Assembly (NCBI RefSeq): GCF_004137085.1
Contig: NZ_QYBC01000004.1
Span: 218,185-282,184 of the forward strand
DNA from: Lichenibacterium ramalinae
GTDB lineage: Bacteria; Pseudomonadota; Alphaproteobacteria; Rhizobiales; Beijerinckiaceae
Direction of reading: 5' to 3'
DNA: 64,000 nucleotides
Shown here: positions 48,073-59,215 of the stretch, piece by piece
How positions within the stretch are numbered: position 1 is the stretch's first letter
Layout of the letters: each line of letters starts with the position of its first letter
Notes under the pieces: generated by a model
Database searches by the model: none
What the model saw: the letters and a program-made list of their open reading frames with translations, nothing else
Told to the model about the DNA's origin: nothing
Program-made: the position numbers and the translations under genes

Positions 48073-48450
48073 TCAGCCGCCCTTGTGGCCTTCCATATAA
48101 GCCTTGGTATGGTGGTGAACGTTGCCCTGAGCGTCCGTGTATTCCCGCGCCTTCAGGTCGGCGTCCCCGTCCGTCGCCCGGGCTTCGGCCGGCTTGGCGG
48201 GCTCATGGCTCTTGGAGTGATCGGCCTTGGCGTGATCGGCCTTGGTGTGATCGGCCTTGGCGGCGTGCTCGCCCTCGCTCGCATGGCTCTTGCCGCCTGC
48301 CTTCTTGGCGCCGGCGTGGTCGGCCTCGTCCTTGTGGGAGCCTTCGGCGTGGGCCTTGGCGGCCTCGCCGCCCTTGTGGCCCTTCAGCCGGCCGTCGTGT
48401 TCCGGATCCTTGACCTCGCCCTGGTGGCCGCTCGCGTTCTTGGTCGCCAT
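48073..48450 (-). CDS. His/Lys/Ala-rich hydrophilic stress-type protein
   Basis: 125-aa strongly hydrophilic protein beginning MATKNASGHQGEVKDP, with KGG-like elements (GRLKGHKGGEAAK, MEGHKGG) found in stress-induced small proteins. The centre is a repeat of KADHxKADH units (15-base DNA repeats at 48218-48262), giving many histidines that could bind metal. It is probably disordered, LEA-like. GTG 48459 is an alternative start. A desiccation or metal-buffering role is inference. Confidence 0.78.
   Translation of the reverse strand: MATKNASGHQGEVKDPEHDGRLKGHKGGEAAKAHAEGSHKDEADHAGAKKAGGKSHASEGEHAAKADHTKADHAKADHSKSHEPAKPAEARATDGDADLKAREYTDAQGNVHHHTKAYMEGHKGG
48218..48262. repeat. Three 15-base tandem repeats inside the His/Lys-rich gene
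   Basis: TGATCGGCCTTGGCG at 48218, TGATCGGCCTTGGTG at 48233 and TGATCGGCCTTGGCG at 48248. On the minus strand each encodes an Ala-Lys-Ala/Thr-Asp-His-like unit. Copy number could vary between strains. Confidence 0.85.
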
Positions 48451-48606
48451 GATCGTCACCCTTCGTCTCGAAACCGGCGGGCAGGCTCCGTGTCGGAGTT
48501 CCTTCCCGTCCCCGCCTCAAGCCGAGAGCCGGGACAGCGGTTCCGCGCGGATCCGGGACGATCGTAGGTTCGCGCCCACGGGTCGCAGCGCAAGCCGAAG
48601 TGGAAC

Positions 48607-49866
48607 TTATGTCCCGAATCCGACTCGTTGCATCCCGCCCGGCTCCGGACGGAACAGCCGGACCGGCGGTCGCAGGAACGTCTGGCGCCCATCCTTGAAG
48701 CCGATCTCAGGGGCCACGATCCCCGCCACGATGTCGGCGCGGCTCGTCGCGTCGAAGGCCACAAAGGTGGCGGGGCCGCCGACTGCGACGGCATAGTCGG
48801 AGAGGCCCATCAGGCGGGCGGCCGAACCCGTCACGAGGTCGAGGCAGGCGGCGAGGTCGTCGTCGCCGGCCCGTTGCGCGACATTGGCGAAGAGGTTGGC
48901 CATGCGGACCAGCGAGCCGTCCCCGTAGGGCGTGAACGGGTTGCGGACGTTGTTGGTGGCGACCGAGCAGGTGACGCCCGCCGCGGCGAGCCGGTGCGCC
49001 GGCGCGACGCCGCGCGGCACGAGGTGGTCGGCGTCCCGGCCCATCAGGAACAGGTCCGTCGCCGGCAGCACCGTCACGGCGACGCCGGCACCGGCGAGCC
49101 GCCGCCCATAGGCGTCGAGCCGGTCAGGGGGCAGGGCGGAGAGCTTGGTGACGTGGCCGATGGCGGTGCGCCCACCCCAGCCGCGCCGGTCAGCCTGGCG
49201 GCACACCTCGTCAACGTCGAGCGCCGCCGCATCGAGCGAGAAGTCGAGGTGGAGGTCGACGTCGAGGTTTCGCGCCGTGGCGAGGTCGAAGATCCTGTCG
49301 ATCTGGCCGTGGCTGTCGGCGTCGATGTAGGGGGCGCCGCCGATGACGTCGGCGCCGAGGTCCAGCGCCTCGACCAGCACGGCGTCGCAGCCCGGGTCGT
49401 CGAGCAGGCCTTCCTGCGGGAAGACGCAGAGCTGGAGGTCGATGGCCCAGGCGAAGTCGCGCTTGAGCCGGTGCAGGGCGCGCAGGCTCGTCAGCCCGAC
49501 GCGCGGGTCGACCTCCACATGGGTCCGCATGCGGTTGGTGCCGTGGGCGATCGCCATCTCGAGGGTGCGGGCGGCCCGCGCGTAGACGTCCGCCTCGGTG
49601 AAATGCCGCTTGGCCTCCGACACGCTCTTCACGGCGTCCTTCAAGGATCCGCCACAGGGGCAGCGGTCGTCGAGGCAGGCCTTGTCGAGGTGGATGTGGG
49701 TGTCGACGAGGCCGGGCAGGACGAGCCTGCCGCCGAGGTCGACCTCGGCCGCCTCGCAGGCGAGCGTCGGCGCGATGGCGACGATGCGGCCGCCCGCGAT
49801 GCCGATATCGCAGGGGCCGCGACCGTCGCCGAGGTCGGCGCGGCGGATCACGGTGTCGATGGTCAT
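48607..49866 (-). CDS. Cytosine deaminase-like amidohydrolase
   Basis: 419-aa metal-dependent hydrolase. Metal ligands lie in VDTHIHLDKA (HxH), RTHVEVDPRVG, DLHLDFS and GHVTKLS, and the catalytic Asp is in LPATDLFLMGR, as in the CodA/cytosine deaminase branch. Substrates may be cytosine, isocytosine, creatinine or another cyclic amidine; these cannot be separated here. The ATG is at 49866, with CTCCC upstream on the plus strand giving GGGAG on the minus strand as ribosome binding site. It is divergent from the small coiled-coil gene. Confidence 0.9.
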   Translation of the reverse strand: MTIDTVIRRADLGDGRGPCDIGIAGGRIVAIAPTLACEAAEVDLGGRLVLPGLVDTHIHLDKACLDDRCPCGGSLKDAVKSVSEAKRHFTEADVYARAARTLEMAIAHGTNRMRTHVEVDPRVGLTSLRALHRLKRDFAWAIDLQLCVFPQEGLLDDPGCDAVLVEALDLGADVIGGAPYIDADSHGQIDRIFDLATARNLDVDLHLDFSLDAAALDVDEVCRQADRRGWGGRTAIGHVTKLSALPPDRLDAYGRRLAGAGVAVTVLPATDLFLMGRDADHLVPRGVAPAHRLAAAGVTCSVATNNVRNPFTPYGDGSLVRMANLFANVAQRAGDDDLAACLDLVTGSAARLMGLSDYAVAVGGPATFVAFDATSRADIVAGIVAPEIGFKDGRQTFLRPPVRLFRPEPGGMQRVGFGT

Positions 49867-50018
49867 GGGAGGTCCGGGAGCGAGGGCGGTGCCGCGCCAA
49901 CCCGCCCGCGGCCCGAGCGGTTGCGACACACCGCGATGTCGGGTCGCCGCATCGAGACCACGTTCGGGGCGTTGTCTCGGTCCGAGCCGGAGACGGGTCA
50001 CCGACGAGAGGAGAGCCG

Positions 50019-50309
50019 ATGCAGCCGAGAACCGCCGACAGGGCCGCACGCGACGCGGAATCGCTGGTCGCCGTCATCGACGCGCAGCGCGCCGAGCAGC
50101 GCAACGCCGAGTCCCTCCTGTCCCGCCTGTGGGAAGCGCGCGACGCGCTGCGGGCCAGGGGGTCCGAGGAGGCACGCACGCGCCTCGAAGGCCTCGACCG
50201 CGACATCGCCGCCGTCGCGGCGCGGGTCAAACAGGCGCTGAAGCTGCAGGGAGAGCTGACGATGCAGCTCGGCCAGGGCCGATCCGACCGAGGCGTGAGC
50301 GCCGGCTGA
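50019..50309 (+). CDS. Small coiled-coil hypothetical protein
   Basis: 96-aa protein that is almost wholly helical with heptad-like leucines and alanines (SLVAVIDAQRAEQRNAESLL, LEGLDRDIAAVAARVKQALKL). GAGAGGAGAGCC precedes the ATG. No family is recognised. It is convergent with typA across a shared hairpin. Confidence 0.62.
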   Translation: MQPRTADRAARDAESLVAVIDAQRAEQRNAESLLSRLWEARDALRARGSEEARTRLEGLDRDIAAVAARVKQALKLQGELTMQLGQGRSDRGVSAG

Positions 50310-50327
50310 GGAGGTCCGAAAACGCAG

Positions 50328-50351
50328 GCGGGCGGCCCGAAGGCCGCCCGC
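50328..50351 (-). terminator. Terminator of typA with UUCG loop
   Basis: GCGGGCGGCC-CGAA-GGCCGCCCGC on the plus strand. Read on the minus strand it is a perfect 10-pair stem with a TTCG tetraloop, followed by CTGCGTTTTCGG, a short T-run. It lies 40 bases after the typA stop. It may also act for the small plus-strand gene. Confidence 0.75.
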
Positions 50352-50390
50352 TCCCGATCGCCGCCCGACGGATCCTCCGTCGATGCTGGC

Positions 50391-52214
<1,824 letters not shown>

Positions 52215-52743
52215 GGGTCTCGTCGGGCGTTGTCCGTCCGGTCGATCCGCCCCGATGAGGGACCGGCCGAGCCGAACACGGGAAGGACCAGCCCTCCACG
52301 CGGCGGGGAGGGGCTGATCTCGGAGGGCGAAAGCGTCGGAAGGACCCGGTCAGGGGTCCGTCATCTTGAGCTTCGCGCGGACCGGCCGGAGCCGGAACAC
52401 GCGCTGGCGCGCCGTCGCGGGCGGCGCCGTCCCCTGGGGAAAGGCGCCCGGCGACCGGGCATTCGGGATCTCCATCGGGTGAAGCGCCGCGTTGGACCAG
52501 CCGCCCCGAGGCGCCGGCCGCACTTCCCCCAAAGGACGCCCTCGGGCACCGAGCCTCCCGGAGGGGTCCACCCCCGGATCCTGTGACCCGCTGCACCGAA
52601 TCCGTGCCGACATCCCGCGCCGGACGGACCGGACATCCGCCAGGCTCGGGCCATCGGACGCCCATGAGCGCGGTGGTCCTACACCATCGGGCAGGGTTTG
52701 GGAACCCCGCGTGGTGCAGTGCAGCGCAGCGCGCCGGCGAAGG
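52215..52743. other. Intergenic region between typA and the TAXI gene
   Basis: 529 bases with no credible gene; open frames are GC-driven and carry no start signal. It must contain the typA promoter (minus strand) and the end of the TAXI transcript is at its right side only if transcription runs through. No clear promoter or hairpin is seen. Confidence 0.4.
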
Positions 52744-54072
52744 TCATTCCGCGGCGCTGGCGAGCCGGGGGCCGGCGACCGGGCCCATGGCGGCGATCTG
52801 CGCACGGCGGTCCCGCACCGCGGCCCTGACCTGGTCCAGCGCGAGGCCGAAGACGGTGAGGCGGCGGTCGTCGCCGCCGGCCGAACTCGCCGCCTGCAGG
52901 GCTTCAGCCATCATGCCGTCGACCTCGCCCTGGAGCGCGTCCAGCGCGCCGTCGGACGGCGCGGCCCGCACCAGCGCCAGCATCTCGAGGAGACGACCCA
53001 CGCTGGTTTCCAGCGAGGCGGTGCGCCGGCTCTGGATGCGCCCCAACACCGCCGTGGCGCCCGAAGCCAGCACGCCGAGCAGCATGGCGCCGATGTAGAT
53101 CATGTCGCTGTATCTGTCGAAGAAGGTCTGCTCGTCGTCGTCGATGTAGGCGGCCGAGCCGGCATGGGCCGGCAGGGCCAGGCCTTTGTCGGTCGACGGG
53201 GCCTCGATGCGGCGGGCGATCGGCACGCTGGCGGCGATCTGCATCTTTTCCGTGAGGAAAAAACGCGTCAGGTCGGAGATCAGATCCTGGGACACGTTCT
53301 CGTTGGCGACGAGGCGGTGGGTGATGCTGAGGGTGTCGTATTCCTCGGCGGGGCGGGGCGGCGTGCCGCCGAAGGCGCCTCGCACCACTTCGAGCTTCTC
53401 GTAGCCGGGCGAGCGCTGCGCGATGGCGTCGGCCTCGGCGATGGGGACGAGGGTCGGTGCGCCATCGCCCGCCGCCGCCGCCGCCTTGACGATGTCGCGC
53501 AGGCGCGGGCTCGACAGCACGTCGACGGCCAGCACGGCGTCGACCGTCTTGGCCTTCAGGGCCCCGGCCACCTCCTCGGGCGCCAGGCCCACGATGGTGA
53601 CGTCCTCGGGGCGGACGTCGTATTGCGCCAGCGCCGTCGCCAGCATGGCCTCGTTGCCGGCGCCCCGGTGCACGATGCCGACGGTGTGGCCGGCGAGATC
53701 GGCCACGTCGTGCACGGTCCCGCCGGCGGGCGCCACCAGCAGGGCGGCGTCGCGGTGCAGGATCACCACGGTCTGGGCGTCGTCGGGCAGGGCGACATCG
53801 GTGCGGATGACGGCGAGGTCGGCCTTGCCGGCATCGACGGCGGCCGAGGCGGCGGCCGGTCCGTCCACGGTCGCGACGCGGAGGCGCACGGCGTTCTTGC
53901 CGAATTTCAGCAGCTTGGCCGCCGTGCCGATCAGCGCGTAGTCCTCGGCATCGGCCTTGGCGATCGCCACGGTGAGGCGGGTCGGCCGCTCGTACCAGAA
54001 GGTGGCGAAGCCCACCGCCGTGAGGGCGAGCGCCACGATGCCGACCGCCAGGATGGTGATGGAGCGTTGCAT
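52744..54072 (-). CDS. TAXI-family solute-binding protein with C-terminal membrane helix and coiled coil
   Basis: 442-aa protein. An N-terminal helix (ILAVGIVALALTAVGFATFW) anchors or exports it; residues about 30-320 are a TAXI-type binding domain of TRAP transporters (LTVAIAKADAEDYALIGTAA, DLAVIRTDVALP, HTVGIVHRGAGNEAML). A second membrane helix near 345-365 (MIYIGAMLLGVLASGATAVL) is followed by a cytoplasmic coiled-coil tail of about 75 residues. Classical TAXI proteins lack this tail, and no TRAP permease gene is adjacent. It may be a sensor or an orphan binding subunit. Confidence 0.88.
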   Translation of the reverse strand: MQRSITILAVGIVALALTAVGFATFWYERPTRLTVAIAKADAEDYALIGTAAKLLKFGKNAVRLRVATVDGPAAASAAVDAGKADLAVIRTDVALPDDAQTVVILHRDAALLVAPAGGTVHDVADLAGHTVGIVHRGAGNEAMLATALAQYDVRPEDVTIVGLAPEEVAGALKAKTVDAVLAVDVLSSPRLRDIVKAAAAAGDGAPTLVPIAEADAIAQRSPGYEKLEVVRGAFGGTPPRPAEEYDTLSITHRLVANENVSQDLISDLTRFFLTEKMQIAASVPIARRIEAPSTDKGLALPAHAGSAAYIDDDEQTFFDRYSDMIYIGAMLLGVLASGATAVLGRIQSRRTASLETSVGRLLEMLALVRAAPSDGALDALQGEVDGMMAEALQAASSAGGDDRRLTVFGLALDQVRAAVRDRRAQIAAMGPVAGPRLASAAE

Positions 54073-54206
54073 CGAGCCTGATCCCCCCCGGAGCCGGACC
54101 GCTCCCCTTCGCCCGACCCGATTGGACGATGGCTTGTGGATCATTGTGTGGCGCTGACCGCGCCGCGGCGAGGCCGCCGCCGCGAAGGCTCCGGAAAATT
54201 CGTCGC

Positions 54207-54446
54207 TCAGGCGGCGTTGGGCAGCTTCTGGAACAGGTAGAAGCCGTTCATCCGCACCGATTGCAGCGCGATGGTCCGCTGGAAGCCCGGCAGGGGCCGG
54301 GGTTCCGGATGCTGGCCGCTGAAGTCCCATTCGCCGGAGAACAGGAAGCGCGGCACGGCCGTGTCGGCCGGCACCGCGCACCAGAGTTCGCCCTCCTCCC
54401 GGCGCTTGAACATGTTCCAGACGTGAGGTTCGGCCTGTGTCCCCAT
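54207..54446 (-). CDS. Small hypothetical protein
   Basis: 79-aa protein MGTQAEPHVWNMFKRREEGE... with a compact mixed composition (CAVPADTAVPRFLFSGEWDFSG, IALQSVRMNGFYLFQKLP). The aromatic-rich, non-repetitive text and the Met start after GGAGTGACCGTCACCC on the minus strand make it a likely real gene. No family is recognised; no signal peptide. Confidence 0.6.
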   Translation of the reverse strand: MGTQAEPHVWNMFKRREEGELWCAVPADTAVPRFLFSGEWDFSGQHPEPRPLPGFQRTIALQSVRMNGFYLFQKLPNAA

Positions 54447-54841
54447 GGGTGACGGTCACTCCTCCGTGGCTGGTCGGGCCGGCACGCCGTGCCGGTCCCC
54501 TCGCCGATACGCTGACGCGGAGCCGAGACGGCCTTTCGCCTGGGCTCCGGACCGTTGAACGCGCGAGGATCGGCATCGGTTACGGCGGGTCCGGCGCGGA
54601 CCCGAAGAACGGAACCCTTCCAATCTCCCTAGCGCCCTGCTACGTCACCGCCATGACGACGCGGGCGCGGATCACGATGAATACCGGCCCGTGCGGCGCT
54701 TGAGCACGCTCGCACCGCACGGGACCTCGCTGTCGTCCTCTCGACCGGCATGATCCCGCCGTCGCTCCCGCGGCGCGCCGATTGCCGGCCTTCCCCGAAG
54801 CGGTGCGCGTCCCGCCGCCGCCAGCCTTCCGGTTCCCGCCC
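54447..54841. other. Intergenic region upstream of ileS
   Basis: 395 bases between divergent genes. Nothing gene-like is supported; GC is mixed and an extended in-frame start of ileS at 54782 has no ribosome binding site. Promoters for ileS and for the small minus-strand gene should lie here. Confidence 0.4.
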
Positions 54842-57800
54842 ATGACCGACGCCGCCACACCCGATGCCGAGACGGCCGGGTTCGACTACGCCAAGACGCT
54901 GTTCCTGCCCCAGACGGATTTCCCGATGCGGGCCGGCCTGCCCGCCCGCGAGCCCGAACTGCTGGCCCGCTGGGCCGCCATCGACCTCTACGGCCGGCTG
55001 CGGGCCCAGGCCGCCGGCCGGCCGAAGTTCGTGCTGCACGACGGGCCGCCCTATGCCAACGGCAGCATCCACATCGGCCACGCGCTCAACAAGATCCTGA
55101 AGGACACGGTGGTCAAGTCTCAGCAGATGCTGGGCCGTGACTCCAACTACGTGCCGGGCTGGGACTGCCACGGCCTGCCCATCGAGTGGAAGATCGAGGA
55201 AGAATACCGCGCCAAGGGGCGCAACAAGGATGACGTGCCGGTGGTGGAGTTCCGCCGCCAGTGCCGGGCCTTCGCGCAAGGCTGGCTCGACGTGCAGCGG
55301 GACGAGTTCAAGCGACTCGGCATCGTGGGCGACTGGGACCATCCCTATGCCACCATGGCGTTCAACGCCGAGGCCGTCATCGCGCGCGAGATCCTGAAGT
55401 TCGCCCGCAACGGCCTGCTCTACCGCGGCTCCAAGCCCGTCATGTGGAGCGTCGTCGAGAAGACGGCGCTGGCCGAAGCCGAAGTCGAATACGAGGACAT
55501 CACCTCCGACACCGTCTTCGCCGCCTTCCCCTGCAAGGTGGTGGCGGGGGCGGGCGGCGTGCTCGACGCCCGCGCCGCCGCCTGGAACGCCCTGGCATTC
55601 CGCCACGAGGCGTCCGGCGAGATGATGCCGGCCCGCGTCGTCATCTGGACCACCACGCCCTGGACCATGCCGGGGAACCGCGCGGTCGCGTTCTCGCCGA
55701 AGGTGTCCTACGGCCTCTATGCCGTGACGGCGGCGGCAGCCGACAACTGGGCCAAGCCGGGCCAGCGCTACGTCCTGGCCGACACGCTGGCCGAAGGCGT
55801 GTTCAAGGCCGCCCGGGTCGAGGGTTTCGAGCGCCTGGGCGACGTTTCGGCCGAGGCGCTCTCGGTCGGCGCGCTGTCGCATCCCTTCGCCGCGACCCTG
55901 CCGGGCTACGGGTTCGAGGTGCCGATGCTGGCCGGCGACCACGTCACCGACGAGGCCGGCACGGGTTTCGTCCACACGGCGCCGGGGCACGGCCGGGAAG
56001 ACTTCGACCTGTGGCTCGCCTCCACCCGCGACCTGCAGGCCCGCGGCATCGAGACCCGCATCCCCTATACGGTCGACGCCGACGGCTTCTACACGGGCGA
56101 CGCCCCCGGCTTCGCCGGCAAGCGCGTGCTCACCGACAAGGGCGCCAAGGGCGACGCCAACGAGGCGGTGTTCGCGGGGCTGCTCGAGGCCGGCACGCTG
56201 GTGGCGCGCGGCCGCCTGAAGCACTCCTACCCCCACAGCTGGCGCTCCAAGAAGCCCGTCATCTTCCGCAACACGCCGCAATGGTTCATCGCCATGGACG
56301 AGCCCTTCGACGTGCCGGGCGCGCCGGCGCGCCGGGCCGGGGCCGCCCACGGCGCCAACGCGCCCGACACGCTGCGCGGCGTCGCGCTCCAGGCCATCGC
56401 CGAGACCCGCTGGGTTCCCGCCGCCGGGGAGAACCGCATCACCGGCATGATCGCCAACCGGCCCGACTGGGTCGTGTCGCGCCAGCGCGCCTGGGGCGTG
56501 CCCATCGCCATCTTCGTGCGCGAGGCGGCCGACGGCACGGCCGAGATCCTGCGCGACGACGCCGTCGACGCCCGGGTTCTGGCGGCCTTCGCGGCGGAGG
56601 GCGCCGATGCTTGGTACGAGGAGGGGGCCGCCGAGCGCTTCCTCGGCGAGCGGGTCGCCGAGGGCTGGCGCAAGGTCGACGACATCCTCGACGTCTGGTT
56701 CGACTCCGGCTCCACCCACGCCTTCACGCTGGAGGACCCGGAGCATTTCCCGCAGTTCGCCGGCCTGCGCCGCCGGGTCGACGGCGGGGACGACGAGGTC
56801 ATGTACCTCGAAGGCTCGGACCAGCATCGCGGCTGGTTCCACTCGTCGCTGCTGGAAAGCTGCGGCACGCGCGGCCGCGCCCCCTACGACGCCGTGCTGA
56901 CCCACGGCTTCACGCTCGACGAGAACGGGCGCAAGATGTCGAAGTCGCTCGGCAATGTCGTGGCGCCGCAGGACGTCATCAAGGCCTCGGGCGCCGACAT
57001 CCTGCGCCTGTGGGTGGCGGGCGCCGACTATGCTGGCGACCAGCGGCTCGGCAAGACCGTGCTCAACACCACGGTCGAGACCTACAAGAAGTGGCGCAAC
57101 ACCCTGCGCTGGATGCTGGGCACGCTGGCCCATGCCCGGCCCGACGAGGCCGTCGCCCATGCGGACCTGCCCGACCTCGAACGGCTGATGCTGCACCGCC
57201 TGGCCGAGCTCGACCGCACCGTGCGGGCCGGCTATGCGGGCTTCGACTATACCCGCATCCTGGCGGCGCTCGGCGCCTTCATGACGAGCGACCTGTCGGC
57301 CTTCTACTTCGACATCCGCAAGGACGCGCTCTACTGCGACCCGCTGTCCAGCACGGTCCGGCGCGGCGCCCTCACCGTCATCGACGCCGTCTTCGACCGC
57401 ATGGTGGTGTGGCTCGCCCCGATCCTGTCCTTCACGGCCGAGGAGGCCTGGCTGGCCCGGCATCCGTCGCCGACGGGTTCGGTGCACCTGCAGCTCTTCC
57501 CCGACACGCCGGCGAGCTGGCACGACGAGGCCCTGGCGGCGCGCTGGCGGCGGATCCGCGACGCACGCCGCGTCGTGACGGGCGCGCTGGAGCTGGAGCG
57601 CGCCGCCAAGCGAATGGGCTCCTCGCTCGAAGCCGCCCCGACGGTCTTCGTCGCCGACCCCGACCTGCTGGCGCTGCTGTCGGGCGTCGACTTCGCCGAG
57701 GTCTGCATCACGTCGGGCCTGGCGCTGGAGGGTGGGGAAGGGCCGGCCGACGCCTACCGGCTGGCCGACGTCCCCGGCGTCGCGGTGCTGCCCCGCCGCG

Positions 57801-57931
57801 CCGAGGGCCGGCGCTGCGCCCGCTCGTGGAAGGTGACGCCCCTCGTCGGCACGCAGGCCGACTACCCCGACGTGACGCCGCGCGACGCCCAGGCCCTGCG
57901 CGAACTCGCCGCCGCCGGCCGCCTGCCGTGA
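54842..57931 (+). CDS. ileS: Isoleucyl-tRNA synthetase
   Basis: 1029-aa class I aminoacyl-tRNA synthetase. The HIGH motif is at 77-80 ([11 protein letters not shown]) and KMSKS at 698-702; the editing domain is marked by [13 protein letters not shown] and [15 protein letters not shown]. The C-terminal RCARSWKV is the remnant of the zinc segment typical of alphaproteobacteria. Full length. The ATG at 54842 ([19 protein letters not shown]) is the family-like start. It is coupled to lspA by GTGA. Confidence 0.97.
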   Translation: MTDAATPDAETAGFDYAKTLFLPQTDFPMRAGLPAREPELLARWAAIDLYGRLRAQAAGRPKFVLHDGPPYANGSIHIGHALNKILKDTVVKSQQMLGRDSNYVPGWDCHGLPIEWKIEEEYRAKGRNKDDVPVVEFRRQCRAFAQGWLDVQRDEFKRLGIVGDWDHPYATMAFNAEAVIAREILKFARNGLLYRGSKPVMWSVVEKTALAEAEVEYEDITSDTVFAAFPCKVVAGAGGVLDARAAAWNALAFRHEASGEMMPARVVIWTTTPWTMPGNRAVAFSPKVSYGLYAVTAAAADNWAKPGQRYVLADTLAEGVFKAARVEGFERLGDVSAEALSVGALSHPFAATLPGYGFEVPMLAGDHVTDEAGTGFVHTAPGHGREDFDLWLASTRDLQARGIETRIPYTVDADGFYTGDAPGFAGKRVLTDKGAKGDANEAVFAGLLEAGTLVARGRLKHSYPHSWRSKKPVIFRNTPQWFIAMDEPFDVPGAPARRAGAAHGANAPDTLRGVALQAIAETRWVPAAGENRITGMIANRPDWVVSRQRAWGVPIAIFVREAADGTAEILRDDAVDARVLAAFAAEGADAWYEEGAAERFLGERVAEGWRKVDDILDVWFDSGSTHAFTLEDPEHFPQFAGLRRRVDGGDDEVMYLEGSDQHRGWFHSSLLESCGTRGRAPYDAVLTHGFTLDENGRKMSKSLGNVVAPQDVIKASGADILRLWVAGADYAGDQRLGKTVLNTTVETYKKWRNTLRWMLGTLAHARPDEAVAHADLPDLERLMLHRLAELDRTVRAGYAGFDYTRILAALGAFMTSDLSAFYFDIRKDALYCDPLSSTVRRGALTVIDAVFDRMVVWLAPILSFTAEEAWLARHPSPTGSVHLQLFPDTPASWHDEALAARWRRIRDARRVVTGALELERAAKRMGSSLEAAPTVFVADPDLLALLSGVDFAEVCITSGLALEGGEGPADAYRLADVPGVAVLPRRAEGRRCARSWKVTPLVGTQADYPDVTPRDAQALRELAAAGRLP

Positions 57932-58479
57932 CGGACCCGCGCCGCCTCGGCCTGCTGGCGGCCGCCCTGGCCTTCGCGGCCGACCAGGCGTCGAAGACCT
58001 GGCTGCTGCGCGGCTTCGACCTGCCGGGGCATTCGCCCACCCGGGTGGCGCCGGGCTTCGACCTCGTCATGGCGTGGAACCGCGGCGTCTCCTATTCGCT
58101 GCTGACCTCCGACACCGACACCGGCCGCTACCTGCTGATCGCCGCCACCCTCGCGGCGACGGTGGCGCTGGCGCTGTGGCTCCGGCGCAGCACGACGCTG
58201 TCGACCTGCCTGGCGCTGGGCCTGCTGATCGGCGGGGCGCTCGGCAACCTCGTCGACCGGGTCGCCTACGGCGCCGTGGTGGATTTCGTCTCGCTTCACG
58301 CGGGCGGGTTTCACTGGTACGTCTTCAACGGTGCCGACTGCGCCATCACGGCCGGCGTGGTGCTGCTGCTTCTGGAATGGGTGCGGACGCCGGCCGCGCC
58401 CACGCTGCCCGCCGCCGCCGTGTCCCCCGCGGCCGGGGTCGACGCCCCTAAAACGCCGCGATCGTCGCACAAGAGGTGA
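57928..58479 (+). CDS. lspA: Lipoprotein signal peptidase
   Basis: 183-aa inner-membrane aspartic peptidase that cleaves prolipoproteins. Four membrane helices; conserved DQASKTW near residue 20, [24 protein letters not shown] (first catalytic Asp) and FNGADCAI (second catalytic Asp; the family form is FNxADxxI). The C-terminal 30 residues are a Pro/Ala tail. It starts at GTG 57928 within the ileS stop, the usual ileS-lspA pairing. Confidence 0.96.
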   Translation: MTDPRRLGLLAAALAFAADQASKTWLLRGFDLPGHSPTRVAPGFDLVMAWNRGVSYSLLTSDTDTGRYLLIAATLAATVALALWLRRSTTLSTCLALGLLIGGALGNLVDRVAYGAVVDFVSLHAGGFHWYVFNGADCAITAGVVLLLLEWVRTPAAPTLPAAAVSPAAGVDAPKTPRSSHKR

Positions 58480-58516
58480 CGCGCAAACCGTCACACGTGT
58501 CGAGGTGGAGTCGCTC

Positions 58517-59215
58517 ATGCCCGGATCGCTGGCCCGTCGTCGCGGATCCTTCGCCGCCGCAGGTCTGATCGGCCTCTGCACCCTGGCCGTCTCGCCCGCC
58601 CGCGCGGCCGACGACGGCTATGCCAACGTGTTCTCGTCCGTGCTCGGCTCGGTCGGCATCATCAGGACCGACGCGCCCCCGCCGATCGAATATCGCGAGC
58701 GCCCGCCGCTGGTGCTGCCCAAGGACGCGGCGCTGCCCAAGCCCGTGAGCGGCGGCATCCGGCATTCCGCCGCCTGGCCGCAGGACCCGGACGTGCTGAA
58801 GCGGCGCAAGGAGGCCGACGAGGCCCGCGCCCCCCATACGATGGGCGCCGTGCACAGCGACAAGGGCGAGATCGTGTCGGCCCAGGAGTTGGCGCGCGGC
58901 CGCGCCGCCGAAAGCGAGCCCGTGCGGCCGAACGACTGCGGCAACGACGGCCAGGGCCACAATTGCACGGTCCTCAGCCCCGAGGTTCTCAAGGCGGAGG
59001 GCGACCATTACCGCGCCGCCAACCCCGAGAAGAGGGACACGCTGGTGGCGGGCCAGGAACCCTCGCGCGACTTCCTCACCCAGCCGCCCAAGGGCTACCT
59101 GAAGCCCGTGAAGGCCGTGAAGGCCACCACCGAGGCGCCCGAGGAGAAGGTGGACGATTCGAGCGCCCGTTATATGCAGCAGCAGGAAGCCAAGAAGCGC
59201 GCCGCCGAGGAGTGA
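58517..59215 (+). CDS. Exported hypothetical protein
   Basis: 232-aa protein with a signal peptide (GSFAAAGLIGLCTLAVSPARA, cleavage near residue 31). The mature part is proline- and charge-rich: PPPIEYRERPPLVLPKDAALPKP, CGNDGQGHNCTVLSPEV with two cysteines, and a Lys/Glu-rich helical end. GAGGTGGAG at 58502-58510 fixes the ATG at 58517. Similar proteins follow ileS-lspA in related alphaproteobacteria; function unknown. Confidence 0.78.
   Translation: MPGSLARRRGSFAAAGLIGLCTLAVSPARAADDGYANVFSSVLGSVGIIRTDAPPPIEYRERPPLVLPKDAALPKPVSGGIRHSAAWPQDPDVLKRRKEADEARAPHTMGAVHSDKGEIVSAQELARGRAAESEPVRPNDCGNDGQGHNCTVLSPEVLKAEGDHYRAANPEKRDTLVAGQEPSRDFLTQPPKGYLKPVKAVKATTEAPEEKVDDSSARYMQQQEAKKRAAEE

Noticed and set aside
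54629..57523. A 964-codon minus-strand frame over ileS
   Set aside because: Shadow of ileS; no family similarity and composition typical of antisense frames.
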